Shown one piece after another: positions 17,493 to 25,628 of a stretch of DNA of 64,000 bases. The stretch covers positions 1-64,000 of the forward strand of contig JADKBO010000032.1 in NCBI GenBank assembly GCA_016715105.1, in the 5' to 3' direction. Positions within the stretch are counted from its first letter, which is position 1; the number at the start of each line of letters is the position of its first letter. The DNA comes from Saprospiraceae bacterium. GTDB lineage: Bacteria; Bacteroidota; Bacteroidia; Chitinophagales; Saprospiraceae. The position numbers and the translations under genes were made by a program. The notes below the pieces were generated by a model, which was not told where the DNA came from, searched no databases, and saw nothing but the letters and a program-made list of their open reading frames with translations.

Positions 17493-18950
17493 ATGGACAT
17501 TCTAAGCAGAAAAGCCGTCGATGCAAAAGCTCCTGATGTAACCAATATTTTACTTTTTGGTGGAGGTAATTTTGTTCGTGCATTTATTGGCTCCATATTT
17601 CAAACTTACAATGAAGTTTTGGGTCAAAATTTAGGAATTACTGTGGTAAAAGTGACTCCAGGAAAATATTTGGATTGGATTGCCCAAGAAGGTCTATATC
17701 ATGTGAATACAAAGGGAATCAAAAACGGTGTGCTGGTAGAAGAAACCAAACTCATCAACTGTGTCCGAGAAGTGCTTTCTTGTTACGATCAATGGCCGGA
17801 GTTTCTTGACACAGCTGGAAATCCCGATATCAAGTACATCATCAGCAATACGACAGAAAGTGGTTTGAGATATAAGGAAGAAGTCTTTTCCAAAGAAAGG
17901 ATTCCTGATGAATTTCCTGCAAAATTGACCATTTGGCTTTATGAACGGTTCAAGATTTTAGGAAATAATTCTACAAGTGGTGTTACTTTATTACCCTGCG
18001 AATTATTGGAGGATAATGGTTTTCTGCTCAAAAATATGATTGTACAATATGCAGAACTTTGGTCCATTGACCCTGCCTTTAAAACTTGGTTGAATTCAGC
18101 ATGCCATTTTTGCAATACTTTGGTCGATCGCATCGTACCTGGCGCAAGTCAAGCGTCCAAAGAAAACACATTTAAATCCCTTGGTTTCATAGACCAATTA
18201 TTGACAGAAGGCGAACCTTACCATTTTTTAGCCATTGAAGCTCCTGAAGTCGTACAAAATGAACTACCCATTGACCAAATAAGTCTCAACATTATTTATA
18301 CGGATGATCTTGCACCTTATAGGCTTAGAAAAGTAAGAATTCTCAATGGAGCGCATAGTTCGATGGTGCCAGTCGGCCTTTTGAGTGGTTGCAAAACTGT
18401 AGGTGATGTGATGGAATCCAAATCAGTTGAAAATTACGTAAAATCTGTTATTTTTCATGAAATCATTCCTGCCTTATCTTTACCTGAAGAAGGATTGCAA
18501 ACCTATGCAAATGATATTTTAGATCGTTTCAGAAATCCATTCATCAAACACCAACTCATCAGCATTGCCCTCAATTCCTTTTCCAAGTTTAAGGCAAGGA
18601 TATTACCAAGTATAAAAGATTATGTTGCTAAGTTTGGGCAATGTCCCGACGGTTTGTGTCTTGCATATGCTGCTATGATTTATTTATACCGTGGAGAAAT
18701 CAATGGTGAAAAAATCGAATTGAAAGATGATGTTTATGTGCTAAGTAGGCTGCAAAAGATTTGGTCACAATATGATGCAGGTGAAATTTCATTAGAAGTT
18801 TTAAATCTTAATATAGCGCAGGACTTAGATTTCTGGGGAGAAGATCTGACCAAACTACCTACTTTCTTAGAAAAGACAAATGCGCTACTTTCAAAAATAG
18901 CCAACGGTGAAATACAGCAAGTTTTGGTTAATCTTGGTTCGAACGATTAA
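17493..18950 (+). CDS. uxaB: Tagaturonate reductase / altronate oxidoreductase
   Basis: NADH-dependent reduction of D-tagaturonate to D-altronate, the step before uxaA. The 485-aa protein belongs to the mannitol dehydrogenase family, with N-terminal nucleotide-binding LLFGGGNFVRAFIGSIFQTYN and C-terminal KVRILNGAHSSMVPVGLL carrying the catalytic Lys/Asn/His region. It is the last gene of the TRAP-uxaA-uxaB operon and ends at a strong terminator. The isomerase (uxaC) and KDG kinase/aldolase are not in the window and must lie elsewhere. Confidence 0.93.
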   Translation: MDILSRKAVDAKAPDVTNILLFGGGNFVRAFIGSIFQTYNEVLGQNLGITVVKVTPGKYLDWIAQEGLYHVNTKGIKNGVLVEETKLINCVREVLSCYDQWPEFLDTAGNPDIKYIISNTTESGLRYKEEVFSKERIPDEFPAKLTIWLYERFKILGNNSTSGVTLLPCELLEDNGFLLKNMIVQYAELWSIDPAFKTWLNSACHFCNTLVDRIVPGASQASKENTFKSLGFIDQLLTEGEPYHFLAIEAPEVVQNELPIDQISLNIIYTDDLAPYRLRKVRILNGAHSSMVPVGLLSGCKTVGDVMESKSVENYVKSVIFHEIIPALSLPEEGLQTYANDILDRFRNPFIKHQLISIALNSFSKFKARILPSIKDYVAKFGQCPDGLCLAYAAMIYLYRGEINGEKIELKDDVYVLSRLQKIWSQYDAGEISLEVLNLNIAQDLDFWGEDLTKLPTFLEKTNALLSKIANGEIQQVLVNLGSND

Positions 18951-19006
18951 TTGAAGACATTCAAGCTTTCTTCGCATTTAATATTTGCCATCATTAGAGG
19001 ATCATA

Positions 19007-19053
19007 AAAAAAGCTGTTTTCAAAACCCTAAGGAATCTGAAAACAGCTTTTCT
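19007..19053. terminator. Bidirectional terminator between uxaB and pdhA
   Basis: Inverted repeat AAAGCTGTTTTCA ... TGAAAACAGCTTTT, with a T run on the plus strand and AAAAAAA (T run on the minus strand) on the other side. It sits between convergent genes and can terminate both. Confidence 0.88.
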
Positions 19054-19102
19054 ATTTTTATATTAAATCTTTGAGCTGAAAAAGTTAATCAGCCAAAAGT
19101 CA

Positions 19103-20140
19103 TTAGTCCATGATGAATGGATAATCCTTCTGCATGTAATTATCTTCATACAATTCAGATCCCAATGGATAATCACTTGCTTCCGCAAATGCCATTGCCT
19201 CATCAATTTCCAAGTTGATTGCCTCCTTGATATCGTTTACTTCTTTTTCAGAAGCAATAGCGTTGTCGATGATTTTTCTTTCAGTAATCACAACTGGATC
19301 TTGCTCTTTGTAATGTTCCAACTCATCCTTGGTTCTGTATTTCGCTGGATCAGAAACTGAGTGACCACGGTATCTGTAAGTGCGTATTTCTAAATAATAA
19401 GGACCTTTACCACTTCTGATGTGTTCTGCAGCCCTCAAAAAAGCTTCATGAACAGACTCCGGATTCATACCATCAACAGGTTCAGAAGGCATATCATATG
19501 CCAAACCAAGTTTCCAAAGGTCTTGCACATTACTCGTCCTTTTTACAGAAGTACCCATTGCATACTGGTTGTTTTCACAAATGTATAGAACGGGCAATTT
19601 CCACGTCATAGCCATGTTGAAAGATTCATGAAGTGAACCTTGTCTGGCGGCTCCATCACCAAACATACATACCGCTAGGTTGTCAGTTCCTTTATATTGC
19701 TCAGCAAATGCGATTCCTGTTCCGATTGGAATTTGCGCTCCTACGATACCATTACCACCAAAATATCCTTTTTCCTTTGAAAAGAAGTGCATACTACCAC
19801 CCTTCCCTTTCACACAACCAGTTGATTTTCCGTACAACTCAGCCATGCAATATTTAGATTCCAATCCTCTTGCCAAAGCCACACCGTGTTGTCTGTAGGC
19901 AGTAACAACTTTGTCACCGTCTTTCAAACCAGAAGCCAATGCCGCTCCTATCGCCTCTTGACCAATGTACACGTGACAAAAGCCTCTGATTTTTTGTTGA
20001 GAATAAGCAAACAATGTCTTTTCCTCAAATCTTCTGATCCGATACATGATTTCATACCACTTTAAATAAGTGGCTTTATCGTAGCTGATCCCTTCTGCTT
20101 TTGCTGCTACTTTGGTCTTTTTATCTAGTACTTCTGCCAT
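19103..20140 (-). CDS. pdhA: Pyruvate dehydrogenase E1 component, alpha subunit
   Basis: Thiamine-diphosphate enzyme of the pyruvate dehydrogenase complex that decarboxylates pyruvate. The 345-aa protein has the TPP motif from GDGAARQG (~165) to NNQYAMGTS, the substrate-region CHVYIGQEAIGAAL, and YRYRGHSVSDPAKYR, a phosphorylation-loop equivalent. The beta subunit (pdhB) is not adjacent, as is often the case in Bacteroidota. A branched-chain E1 alpha is the main alternative; the GQEA and YRGHS blocks favour PDH. Confidence 0.9.
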   Translation of the reverse strand: MAEVLDKKTKVAAKAEGISYDKATYLKWYEIMYRIRRFEEKTLFAYSQQKIRGFCHVYIGQEAIGAALASGLKDGDKVVTAYRQHGVALARGLESKYCMAELYGKSTGCVKGKGGSMHFFSKEKGYFGGNGIVGAQIPIGTGIAFAEQYKGTDNLAVCMFGDGAARQGSLHESFNMAMTWKLPVLYICENNQYAMGTSVKRTSNVQDLWKLGLAYDMPSEPVDGMNPESVHEAFLRAAEHIRSGKGPYYLEIRTYRYRGHSVSDPAKYRTKDELEHYKEQDPVVITERKIIDNAIASEKEVNDIKEAINLEIDEAMAFAEASDYPLGSELYEDNYMQKDYPFIMD

Positions 20141-20568
20141 AATTATATTAAGTTTTGCCTGTCAAAGGTAATAACTATGAAATTAATAAGATTGTTTTAG
20201 AATAATAAATACTTAAAAAAATACTTTTCTGCTTTTCCATACAAGGCTCAACGATTTGCGATAGTTTGAATAGCGTATAAATAAGATTTAAGTAACTCTA
20301 TACCTACTTTGAGATCAATCGTAAAATAGTATCAAAAAGTAGGTCATTCACCAGATTTTAATACCATAAATCTTTTAAACCACCACCCTTTGACATGAAA
20401 CCTCAACCACACAATTGTTCAAAATCGAGAAATTGACCAAATTAATGTTAATTTTTATAGATTTTTGCCAAAAGAGTTAACAGTCAAGCTCATTTTTTAT
20501 GGGAAATTCAAAATCTTTAATAATTTTACAATATAATATAGAATTTATAACTTTTAAAATCAAGAATA
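20141..20568. other. 428-bp divergent intergenic region pdhA-gap
   Basis: AT-rich region between two divergent metabolic genes. It must hold both promoters, but I find no clean TTG-N19-TAnnTTTG match. A small reading frame at 20499-20711 overlaps the gap start and looks spurious. No hairpin or RNA gene recognised. Confidence 0.4.
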
Positions 20569-21573
20569 ATGTCAGTAAGGATTGCAATCAATGGATTTGG
20601 AAGAATTGGACGACTTGTATACCGTCAGATTTACAACATGGAAGGTATCGACGTAGTTGCAGTAAACGATCTTACAAAACCATCTGTTTTGGCTCATTTA
20701 TTAAAATATGATACAGCCCAGGGAAGATTTAATGAAGATGTGACATCAACAGAAGACAGCATCATCGTCAATGGTGACGCTTTTAAAGTATATGCTCAAA
20801 GAGACCCAGGTCAAATTCCTTGGGGTGCACACGATGTAGACGTAGTTTTGGAATGTACTGGATTTTTTGCAGACAAAGACAAAGCAGAAGCGCATATCGC
20901 TGCAGGTGCTAAAAAAGTAGTTATTTCTGCTCCAGCAACTGGCGACCTTAAGACAGTAGTATTCAACGTAAACCACGACATCCTTGATGGATCTGAAACC
21001 GTTATTAGTGCGGCAAGTTGTACAACTAACTGTTTGGCTCCAATGGCTGCGGTTTTGGACAAAGAGTATGGCATCATTACAGGTTTGATGACTACCATCC
21101 ACGCTTATACCAATGATCAAAATACCCAAGATGCACCTCACGCAAAAGGTGATTTGAGAAGAGCAAGAGCAGCGGCTCAAAACATCGTTCCAAACTCAAC
21201 AGGTGCAGCAAAGGCAATAGGCCTTGTTTTACCAAATTTGAAAGGAAAATTGGACGGTGGTGCTCAGAGAGTGCCTACTTTGACTGGTTCTTTGACAGAA
21301 TTGTTTACTATCCTAGATAAAGAAGTAACTGTTGACCAAATCAATGCAGCTATGAAGGCAGCAAGCAATGAAAGTTTTGGCTATACAGAAGACGAAATCG
21401 TGAGCAGCGACATCATCGGTATTTCTTACGGAAGTTTGTTTGATGGTACTCAAACTAAGGTTATCAAAAACGGTGACAAACAATTGGTTAAAACTGTTTC
21501 TTGGTATGATAATGAAATGAGTTATGTAAGCCAATTGGTGAGAACACTTCAACACTTTGCAAAATTGATTTAA
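20569..21573 (+). CDS. gap: Glyceraldehyde-3-phosphate dehydrogenase, type I
   Basis: Glycolytic enzyme, 334 aa. NAD-binding INGFGRIGRLVYR at the N-terminus; catalytic Cys151 in SAASCTTNCLAP and His178 in TTIHAYTNDQ. C-terminal SWYDNEMSYVSQLVRTL is canonical. Asp at AVNDL (position 34) indicates NAD preference. It is followed by a terminator and then pgk, so the two are neighbours but probably separate or partly coupled transcripts. Confidence 0.98.
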   Translation: MSVRIAINGFGRIGRLVYRQIYNMEGIDVVAVNDLTKPSVLAHLLKYDTAQGRFNEDVTSTEDSIIVNGDAFKVYAQRDPGQIPWGAHDVDVVLECTGFFADKDKAEAHIAAGAKKVVISAPATGDLKTVVFNVNHDILDGSETVISAASCTTNCLAPMAAVLDKEYGIITGLMTTIHAYTNDQNTQDAPHAKGDLRRARAAAQNIVPNSTGAAKAIGLVLPNLKGKLDGGAQRVPTLTGSLTELFTILDKEVTVDQINAAMKAASNESFGYTEDEIVSSDIIGISYGSLFDGTQTKVIKNGDKQLVKTVSWYDNEMSYVSQLVRTLQHFAKLI

Positions 21574-21603
21574 GATCATTTGATGATTTCCTCAATAATA
21601 ATA

Positions 21604-21646
21604 AGATACCGCAGCTTTTCAATTGTAAAACCTGCGGTATCTTTGT
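21604..21646 (+). terminator. Intrinsic terminator after gap
   Basis: AGATACCGCAG ... CTGCGGTATCT perfect 11-bp stem with a 17-nt loop, then TTGTTT. Confidence 0.88.
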
Positions 21647-21710
21647 TTATAGCCACCAAGAAGCCATTATCAAACACTTCCATTTTAACAACCAATTAAA
21701 CAATTCGAAA

Positions 21711-22910
21711 ATGAGTTTTTTTGATCAACATAATTTCGCAGGACAGCGTGCATTGATAAGAGTTGACTTCAACGTGCCTCTCAACGACCAATTTGAAATC
21801 ACAGATGATACCAGAATGCGTGGCGCCATGGCTACCATCAACAAAGTTTTGAATGACGGCGGCAGTGTTGTCCTCATGAGCCACTTTGGAAGACCAAAAG
21901 ATGGGCCAACAGATAAATATTCCCTCAAACACTTGGTTCCGCATTTGAAAGAACTACTTGGAAATAGAACCGTAAAGTTTGCTGACGACTGCATCAGCGA
22001 CGCCAGTTTTAAACTATCTGCCAACCTACAACCGGGTGAAGTTCTGCTTTTGGAAAACCTTCGTTTTTATAAAGAAGAGGAAAAAGGCGATGTTGATTTT
22101 GCTGGCAAATTGGCTAAACACGGCGATTTCTGGGTGAACGATGCTTTTGGTACCGCACACAGAGCACACGCTTCTACCACCATCGTTTCACAGTTTTTCC
22201 CTAAGGGCAAAAAGTCATTTGGATATTTGATGGACGCAGAAGTTGTTGCGGGTAATAAAGTCCTCAACCACCCGGTTTCTCCAGTTACTGCCATCGTGGG
22301 TGGAGCTAAAGTTTCAGATAAAATCAAGTTGTTGGAAAAATTGGTTGAGTCCTCAGACAACATCCTTGTTGGAGGTGGAATGGCTTATACCTTCATCAAA
22401 GCTCAAGGCGGTGAAGTAGGAAAATCACTTTGCGAAATGGAATTCCTTGACCTCGCATTGAGAACACTAGAATTGGCCAAAGAAAATAATTGTGTCATTC
22501 ATTTACCAGAAGACAGCGTAATCGCTGATAATTTTGCCGCAGACGCCAATACTCAAATTGTCCCAAGCAACGAAATCCCAGAAGGTTGGATGGGACTTGA
22601 CATCGGACCAAAAGCCGCTGAAGCTTATTCTCACGTCATCAAAAACAGCAAAACCATTTTGTGGAATGGCCCAATGGGTGTTTTTGAATTTGACGCTTTC
22701 TCAAAAGGAACCTTTGGTGTTGCCAATGCCGTTGCGGATGCTACTGCTTTGGGCGCTTATTCTTTGATTGGAGGAGGAGATAGTGTTTCAGCCATCAATA
22801 AAGCTGGTCTAGAAGACAAAGTAAGTTACGTTTCTACAGGTGGTGGAGCCATGCTGGAGTTTTTGGAAGGCAAGGTTTTACCGGGCATTGCTGCGGTGAC
22901 AGAAGGATAA
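21711..22910 (+). CDS. pgk: Phosphoglycerate kinase
   Basis: Transfers phosphate between 1,3-bisphosphoglycerate and ADP in glycolysis. The 399-aa product carries the family signature RALIRVDFNVPLND, the substrate-binding block MSHFGRPKDG, the hinge and nucleotide site GGGMAYTFIKAQGGEVGKS and the C-terminal SLIGGGDSVSAINKAG and YVSTGGGAMLEFLEGK. Full length. Next to gap and ended by its own terminator. Confidence 0.98.
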   Translation: MSFFDQHNFAGQRALIRVDFNVPLNDQFEITDDTRMRGAMATINKVLNDGGSVVLMSHFGRPKDGPTDKYSLKHLVPHLKELLGNRTVKFADDCISDASFKLSANLQPGEVLLLENLRFYKEEEKGDVDFAGKLAKHGDFWVNDAFGTAHRAHASTTIVSQFFPKGKKSFGYLMDAEVVAGNKVLNHPVSPVTAIVGGAKVSDKIKLLEKLVESSDNILVGGGMAYTFIKAQGGEVGKSLCEMEFLDLALRTLELAKENNCVIHLPEDSVIADNFAADANTQIVPSNEIPEGWMGLDIGPKAAEAYSHVIKNSKTILWNGPMGVFEFDAFSKGTFGVANAVADATALGAYSLIGGGDSVSAINKAGLEDKVSYVSTGGGAMLEFLEGKVLPGIAAVTEG

Positions 22911-22951
22911 TAAAGATGTTTGTTTGCAGGAAATCCTGTGAATGAGATGAT

Positions 22952-22993
22952 TAAAAAAAGGGAGTTTCTGCTTGCGCGGGGGCTCCTTTTTTG
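22952..22993 (+). terminator. Intrinsic terminator after pgk
   Basis: AAAAAAAGGGAG ... GGGCTCCTTTTTTG: stem of about 8 bp with a 15-nt loop and a strong T run. Confidence 0.75.
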
Positions 22994-23095
22994 TTTGGTT
23001 GAAATTATAAATTTTGAATTAGCACCCAAACACACAAATCGGGGAAGTCATATGGATTTTCAAACAGGGATAAATCTTGAAATAGTCGTCAATAT

Positions 23096-23233
23096 TATAT
23101 CCAATTGCATATAAACCATTTTGATTATGTATTTTTATATGCAAATACATATATTTTTATGCAAAATTCGCTTTTTATATGTAATAACATATAAATTTAC
23201 ATTATTAATTAATTTTGTATGCAAAAACATATA
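23096..23233. promoter_or_regulatory. Four palindromic operators at exact 40-bp spacing upstream of hipB
   Basis: Four copies of an 18-bp inverted repeat with consensus TATATG-N6-CATATA start at 23096, 23136, 23176 and 23216. The second and third have perfect arms; the first has TATATC and the fourth TGTATG as left arm. The start-to-start distance is 40 bp each time, so all lie on nearly the same DNA face. A -7-like TAATTTTG (23210-23217) touches the fourth copy, and the expected -33 position falls in the third. E. coli HipB also binds four operators (TATCC-N8-GGATA), so autoregulation by the adjacent repressor is the natural reading. Confidence 0.8.
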
Positions 23234-23236
23234 AAT

Positions 23237-23452
23237 ATGAGTGCATTGGCAGACTTTGTAAAGATCAAAAGAAAGCAATCTGGCTTCACCCAGGAAGAAT
23301 TTGCAGAAAAGGCAGGAGTTGCCCTTACGGTCATTCGTAAAATTGAACAAGGTAAAGAAAACCTTAACTTATCAAAGGTCAACCAAGTTTTGCAAATGTT
23401 TGGCCATGTTGTAGGTCCTATAAATGAAAAGGTTGAGACATGGAATAGTTAA
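23237..23452 (+). CDS. hipB: HipB-type XRE family antitoxin/repressor
   Basis: A 71-aa helix-turn-helix protein: MSALADFVKIKRKQSGFTQEEFAEKAGVAL, then VIRKIEQGKENLNLSKVNQVLQMFGH, the classic XRE fold followed by the beta-strand region HipB uses to dimerise. A frame extends to an ATG at 23219, but that lies inside the fourth operator and just after a -7-like box, so the ATG at 23237 is preferred. HipB represses its own operon and neutralises HipA kinase. Here only a stub of hipA follows, overlapping the 3' end, which makes this an orphan or a repressor with another partner. Confidence 0.85.
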   Translation: MSALADFVKIKRKQSGFTQEEFAEKAGVALTVIRKIEQGKENLNLSKVNQVLQMFGHVVGPINEKVETWNS

Positions 23453-23522
23453 ATACAACGGCACTCGGGCAGGGTTGAAGACTGAAAGAGAACATGAAGA
23501 ATATCTAATTATACATAAATAA
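23433..23522 (+). pseudogene. Remnant of HipA N-terminal subdomain
   Basis: A 29-codon frame opening at TTG 23433, overlapping the end of hipB as hipA normally does. It reads RHGIVKYNGTRAGLKTE followed by HEEYLIIHK and a stop. The strand-turn pattern (V-x-x-N-G-x-x-A-G-x-x-x-E) matches the first beta strands of HipA proteins. The kinase body of about 400 residues is absent; YhcG starts 57 bp later. Interpreted as the end point of a deletion. Short length limits certainty. Confidence 0.55.
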
Positions 23523-23578
23523 AAATATACAAAATCAGCTGCGAAAGCTTTATCCACCACCTATAAATAGAAAATTAA

Positions 23579-24665
23579 ATGAATCTATTAGATCAAACTT
23601 ACAAACAATGGCTGACTGAACTAAAAGGTAAAATCCGATCAGTTCAGATCAAGGCTGCTATAGCTGTTAACTCGGCATTGATAACGTTTTATTGGGAATT
23701 GGGTAAGATGTTATCCGAAAAAGAAAGTATATGGGGAGCTAAACTGGTAGAACAGTTGGCAAAAGATTTGCAAGAAGAGTTCCCAGAATTGAAAGGTTTG
23801 TCGCGAAGCAATCTTTTCAACTGCAAAAAATTCTACCAATTTTACAGCCAAGAATTAATCCAACAACCTGTTGGACTAATTGACGACCAGGCGACTTTTC
23901 ATATACAACATTCAGATAATCAATCTCTTGAAATGGTCCAACAGCTTGTTGGACAAATACCTTGGGGGCATAATATCTTTATTTTTACAAAATCAAAAAA
24001 CATAAACGAAGCTCATTTTTATATTTCTCAAACCATCGAAAACAATTGGAGTAGAGATACTTTAGCATTGCAAATTAAAACGGATTTGTATTTCAGAAAT
24101 GGTAAAGCTATTTCCAATTTCAAAAACACCTTACCAGAGCCATTATCTGAATTAGCTCAACAAACACTAAAAGACCCATACATATTTGATTTTATGACCT
24201 TGGCCACAGGGTTTAAGGAAAAGGACATTGAAAAACAATTAGTTCAACACATTACTAAGTTTTTATTGGAATTAGGGAAAGGATTTGCATTTGTGGGGCA
24301 GCAATTTCATTTGGAAATAGCCGACAATGATTACTATATTGATTTGCTATTTTACCACATCAAACTCAAATGTTATGTAGTTTTAGAACTCAAAAACACA
24401 AAATTTATCCCAGAATATGCAGGTAAACTCAACTTTTACCTTTCGGCAGTGGATACCTTGGTAAAACAAGAGGAAGATAAGCCAACCATTGGTATTTTGC
24501 TTTGTAGAGATAAAATAACATTGAAGCAGAATTTGCTTGAGAGACATAAACAAACCAATGGGCGTAAGTGAATTTCAAATAACAGAAAACTTACCTGATC
24601 ATTTGAAGAGCAGTTTGCCTACCATTGAAGAAATAGAAAATGAATTTAAAAATCTGGAGGAATGA
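23579..24665 (+). pseudogene. YhcG/DUF1016 PDDEXK nuclease, C-terminus frameshifted
   Basis: DUF1016-family protein: N-terminal helical DNA-binding part (AAIAVNSALITFYWELGKML, LSRSNLFNCKKFYQFY) and a C-terminal PD-(D/E)XK nuclease domain (FVGQQFHLEIADNDYYIDLLFYHIKLKCYVVLELKN, with D, E and K of the active site). The frame stops at 24570, but the expected family tail continues in other frames: AEFA, then RDINKPMGVSEFQ, then ITENLPDHLKSSLPTIEEIE, stop at 24665. Two single-base losses explain this, AA for AAA at 24524-24525 and TT for TTT at 24537-24538. Either a decaying gene or consensus error. It overlaps known defence/TA neighbourhoods in other genomes. Confidence 0.8.
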
Positions 24666-24714
24666 AATGCACAAAGGCAAGTTCAGAATACAGTGAGAGT
24701 GGAATAAACCGAAG

Positions 24715-24798
24715 TCGGAAATCGCAGTCCGGAAATCGGAGATCGGAAATCGCAGTTCGGAAATCGGAAATCGGAAATCGCAGTTCGGAAATCGGAGA
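24715..24798. repeat. Three 28-bp tandem repeats
   Basis: Units at 24715, 24743 and 24771, each beginning TCGGAAATCGCAGT and continuing TCGGAAATCGGAGA with one or two changes; each 28-mer is itself two 14-mers. They lie in the 309-bp gap between YhcG and the glycosyltransferase. There are no spacers, so this is not CRISPR. Related GGAAATCG words trail on to about 24870. Confidence 0.85.
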
Positions 24799-24974
24799 TC
24801 GGTTCCTTTTGATTTTGGAAGGAAATTGGAAATCGTTCCGCTTCCGACAGCTATCGGAAATCGCAAAGAAATCGTGAAGCGTGACATCAAAATAATTTAA
24901 ATGATCTTTTCTTAACATACCATTCGGATTCTTATTTTACTTTTGTCCAACATTCATTTTATTTCCTACCCAAC

Positions 24975-25628
24975 ATGTTGCAAAAAGTAAAAATATCGGT
25001 GTTGATGGCCGTGTACAATACTGATTTTTCTTTTATAAAAAGAGCCATTGAGTCGGTATTAAAACAAGACTTTCAAGACTTTGAACTCATCATTATTGAC
25101 GATGGCAGTGATTGCGAAAACAGTAAGCGCATATTACATTATGTTGAGCAACACGAAGATAAAATTGTTTACATCCGTCATAAAAATCGAGGACAATCTG
25201 AATCTATCAACCGTGGCGTTTTGAATAGTGTTGGTGAGTTTATAACCATCCTAGACAGCGACGACGCGTATAAAACCAATCATCTAAGTGCCTGCCTTCG
25301 AGAAATAGATGGTTTTGATTTGATCGCTTCTTCAACAGAAACCATCGTTGATACTTACGCTGATTATTATGTTCCCGACAAAAATGACCTCACACAACTC
25401 ATCCATTTAGATGATTGCACCCTATTTGGAACTCTTTTTGGACGACGAGAGGTGTTTAATACAATTTCTTTCAAAAGTGGATTTGCAGCAGATGCTGATT
25501 TTTATTCGAAGGCGACAAGTCTATTTCGTGTAAACAAAGTGAACCTTAGAACTTATATTTATTACAGAAACATTCCAAATAGTATTTGCGCCACTATTAA
25601 AAAGCAAAATTTCCTATTCACTGATTAA
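24975..25628 (+). CDS. Glycosyltransferase family 2
   Basis: A 217-aa GT-A enzyme. VLMAVYNTDFSFIKRAIESVLKQDFQDFELIIIDDGSD is the GT2 nucleotide-sugar binding start, and ITILDSDDAYKTNHL carries the metal-binding DxD. It is shorter than most GT2 proteins and lacks a membrane segment. The TAA overlaps the next ATG, so the two genes are coupled. The acceptor and donor are unknown. It lies inside a region otherwise made of TA or defence-like fragments. Confidence 0.88.
   Translation: MLQKVKISVLMAVYNTDFSFIKRAIESVLKQDFQDFELIIIDDGSDCENSKRILHYVEQHEDKIVYIRHKNRGQSESINRGVLNSVGEFITILDSDDAYKTNHLSACLREIDGFDLIASSTETIVDTYADYYVPDKNDLTQLIHLDDCTLFGTLFGRREVFNTISFKSGFAADADFYSKATSLFRVNKVNLRTYIYYRNIPNSICATIKKQNFLFTD

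Noticed and set aside
20499..20711. 70-codon frame overlapping the gap start
   Set aside because: Out of frame with the clear GAPDH N-terminus INGFGRIG.
24715..24798. Possible CRISPR array
   Set aside because: The 28-bp units are contiguous with no spacers, and no cas gene is present.
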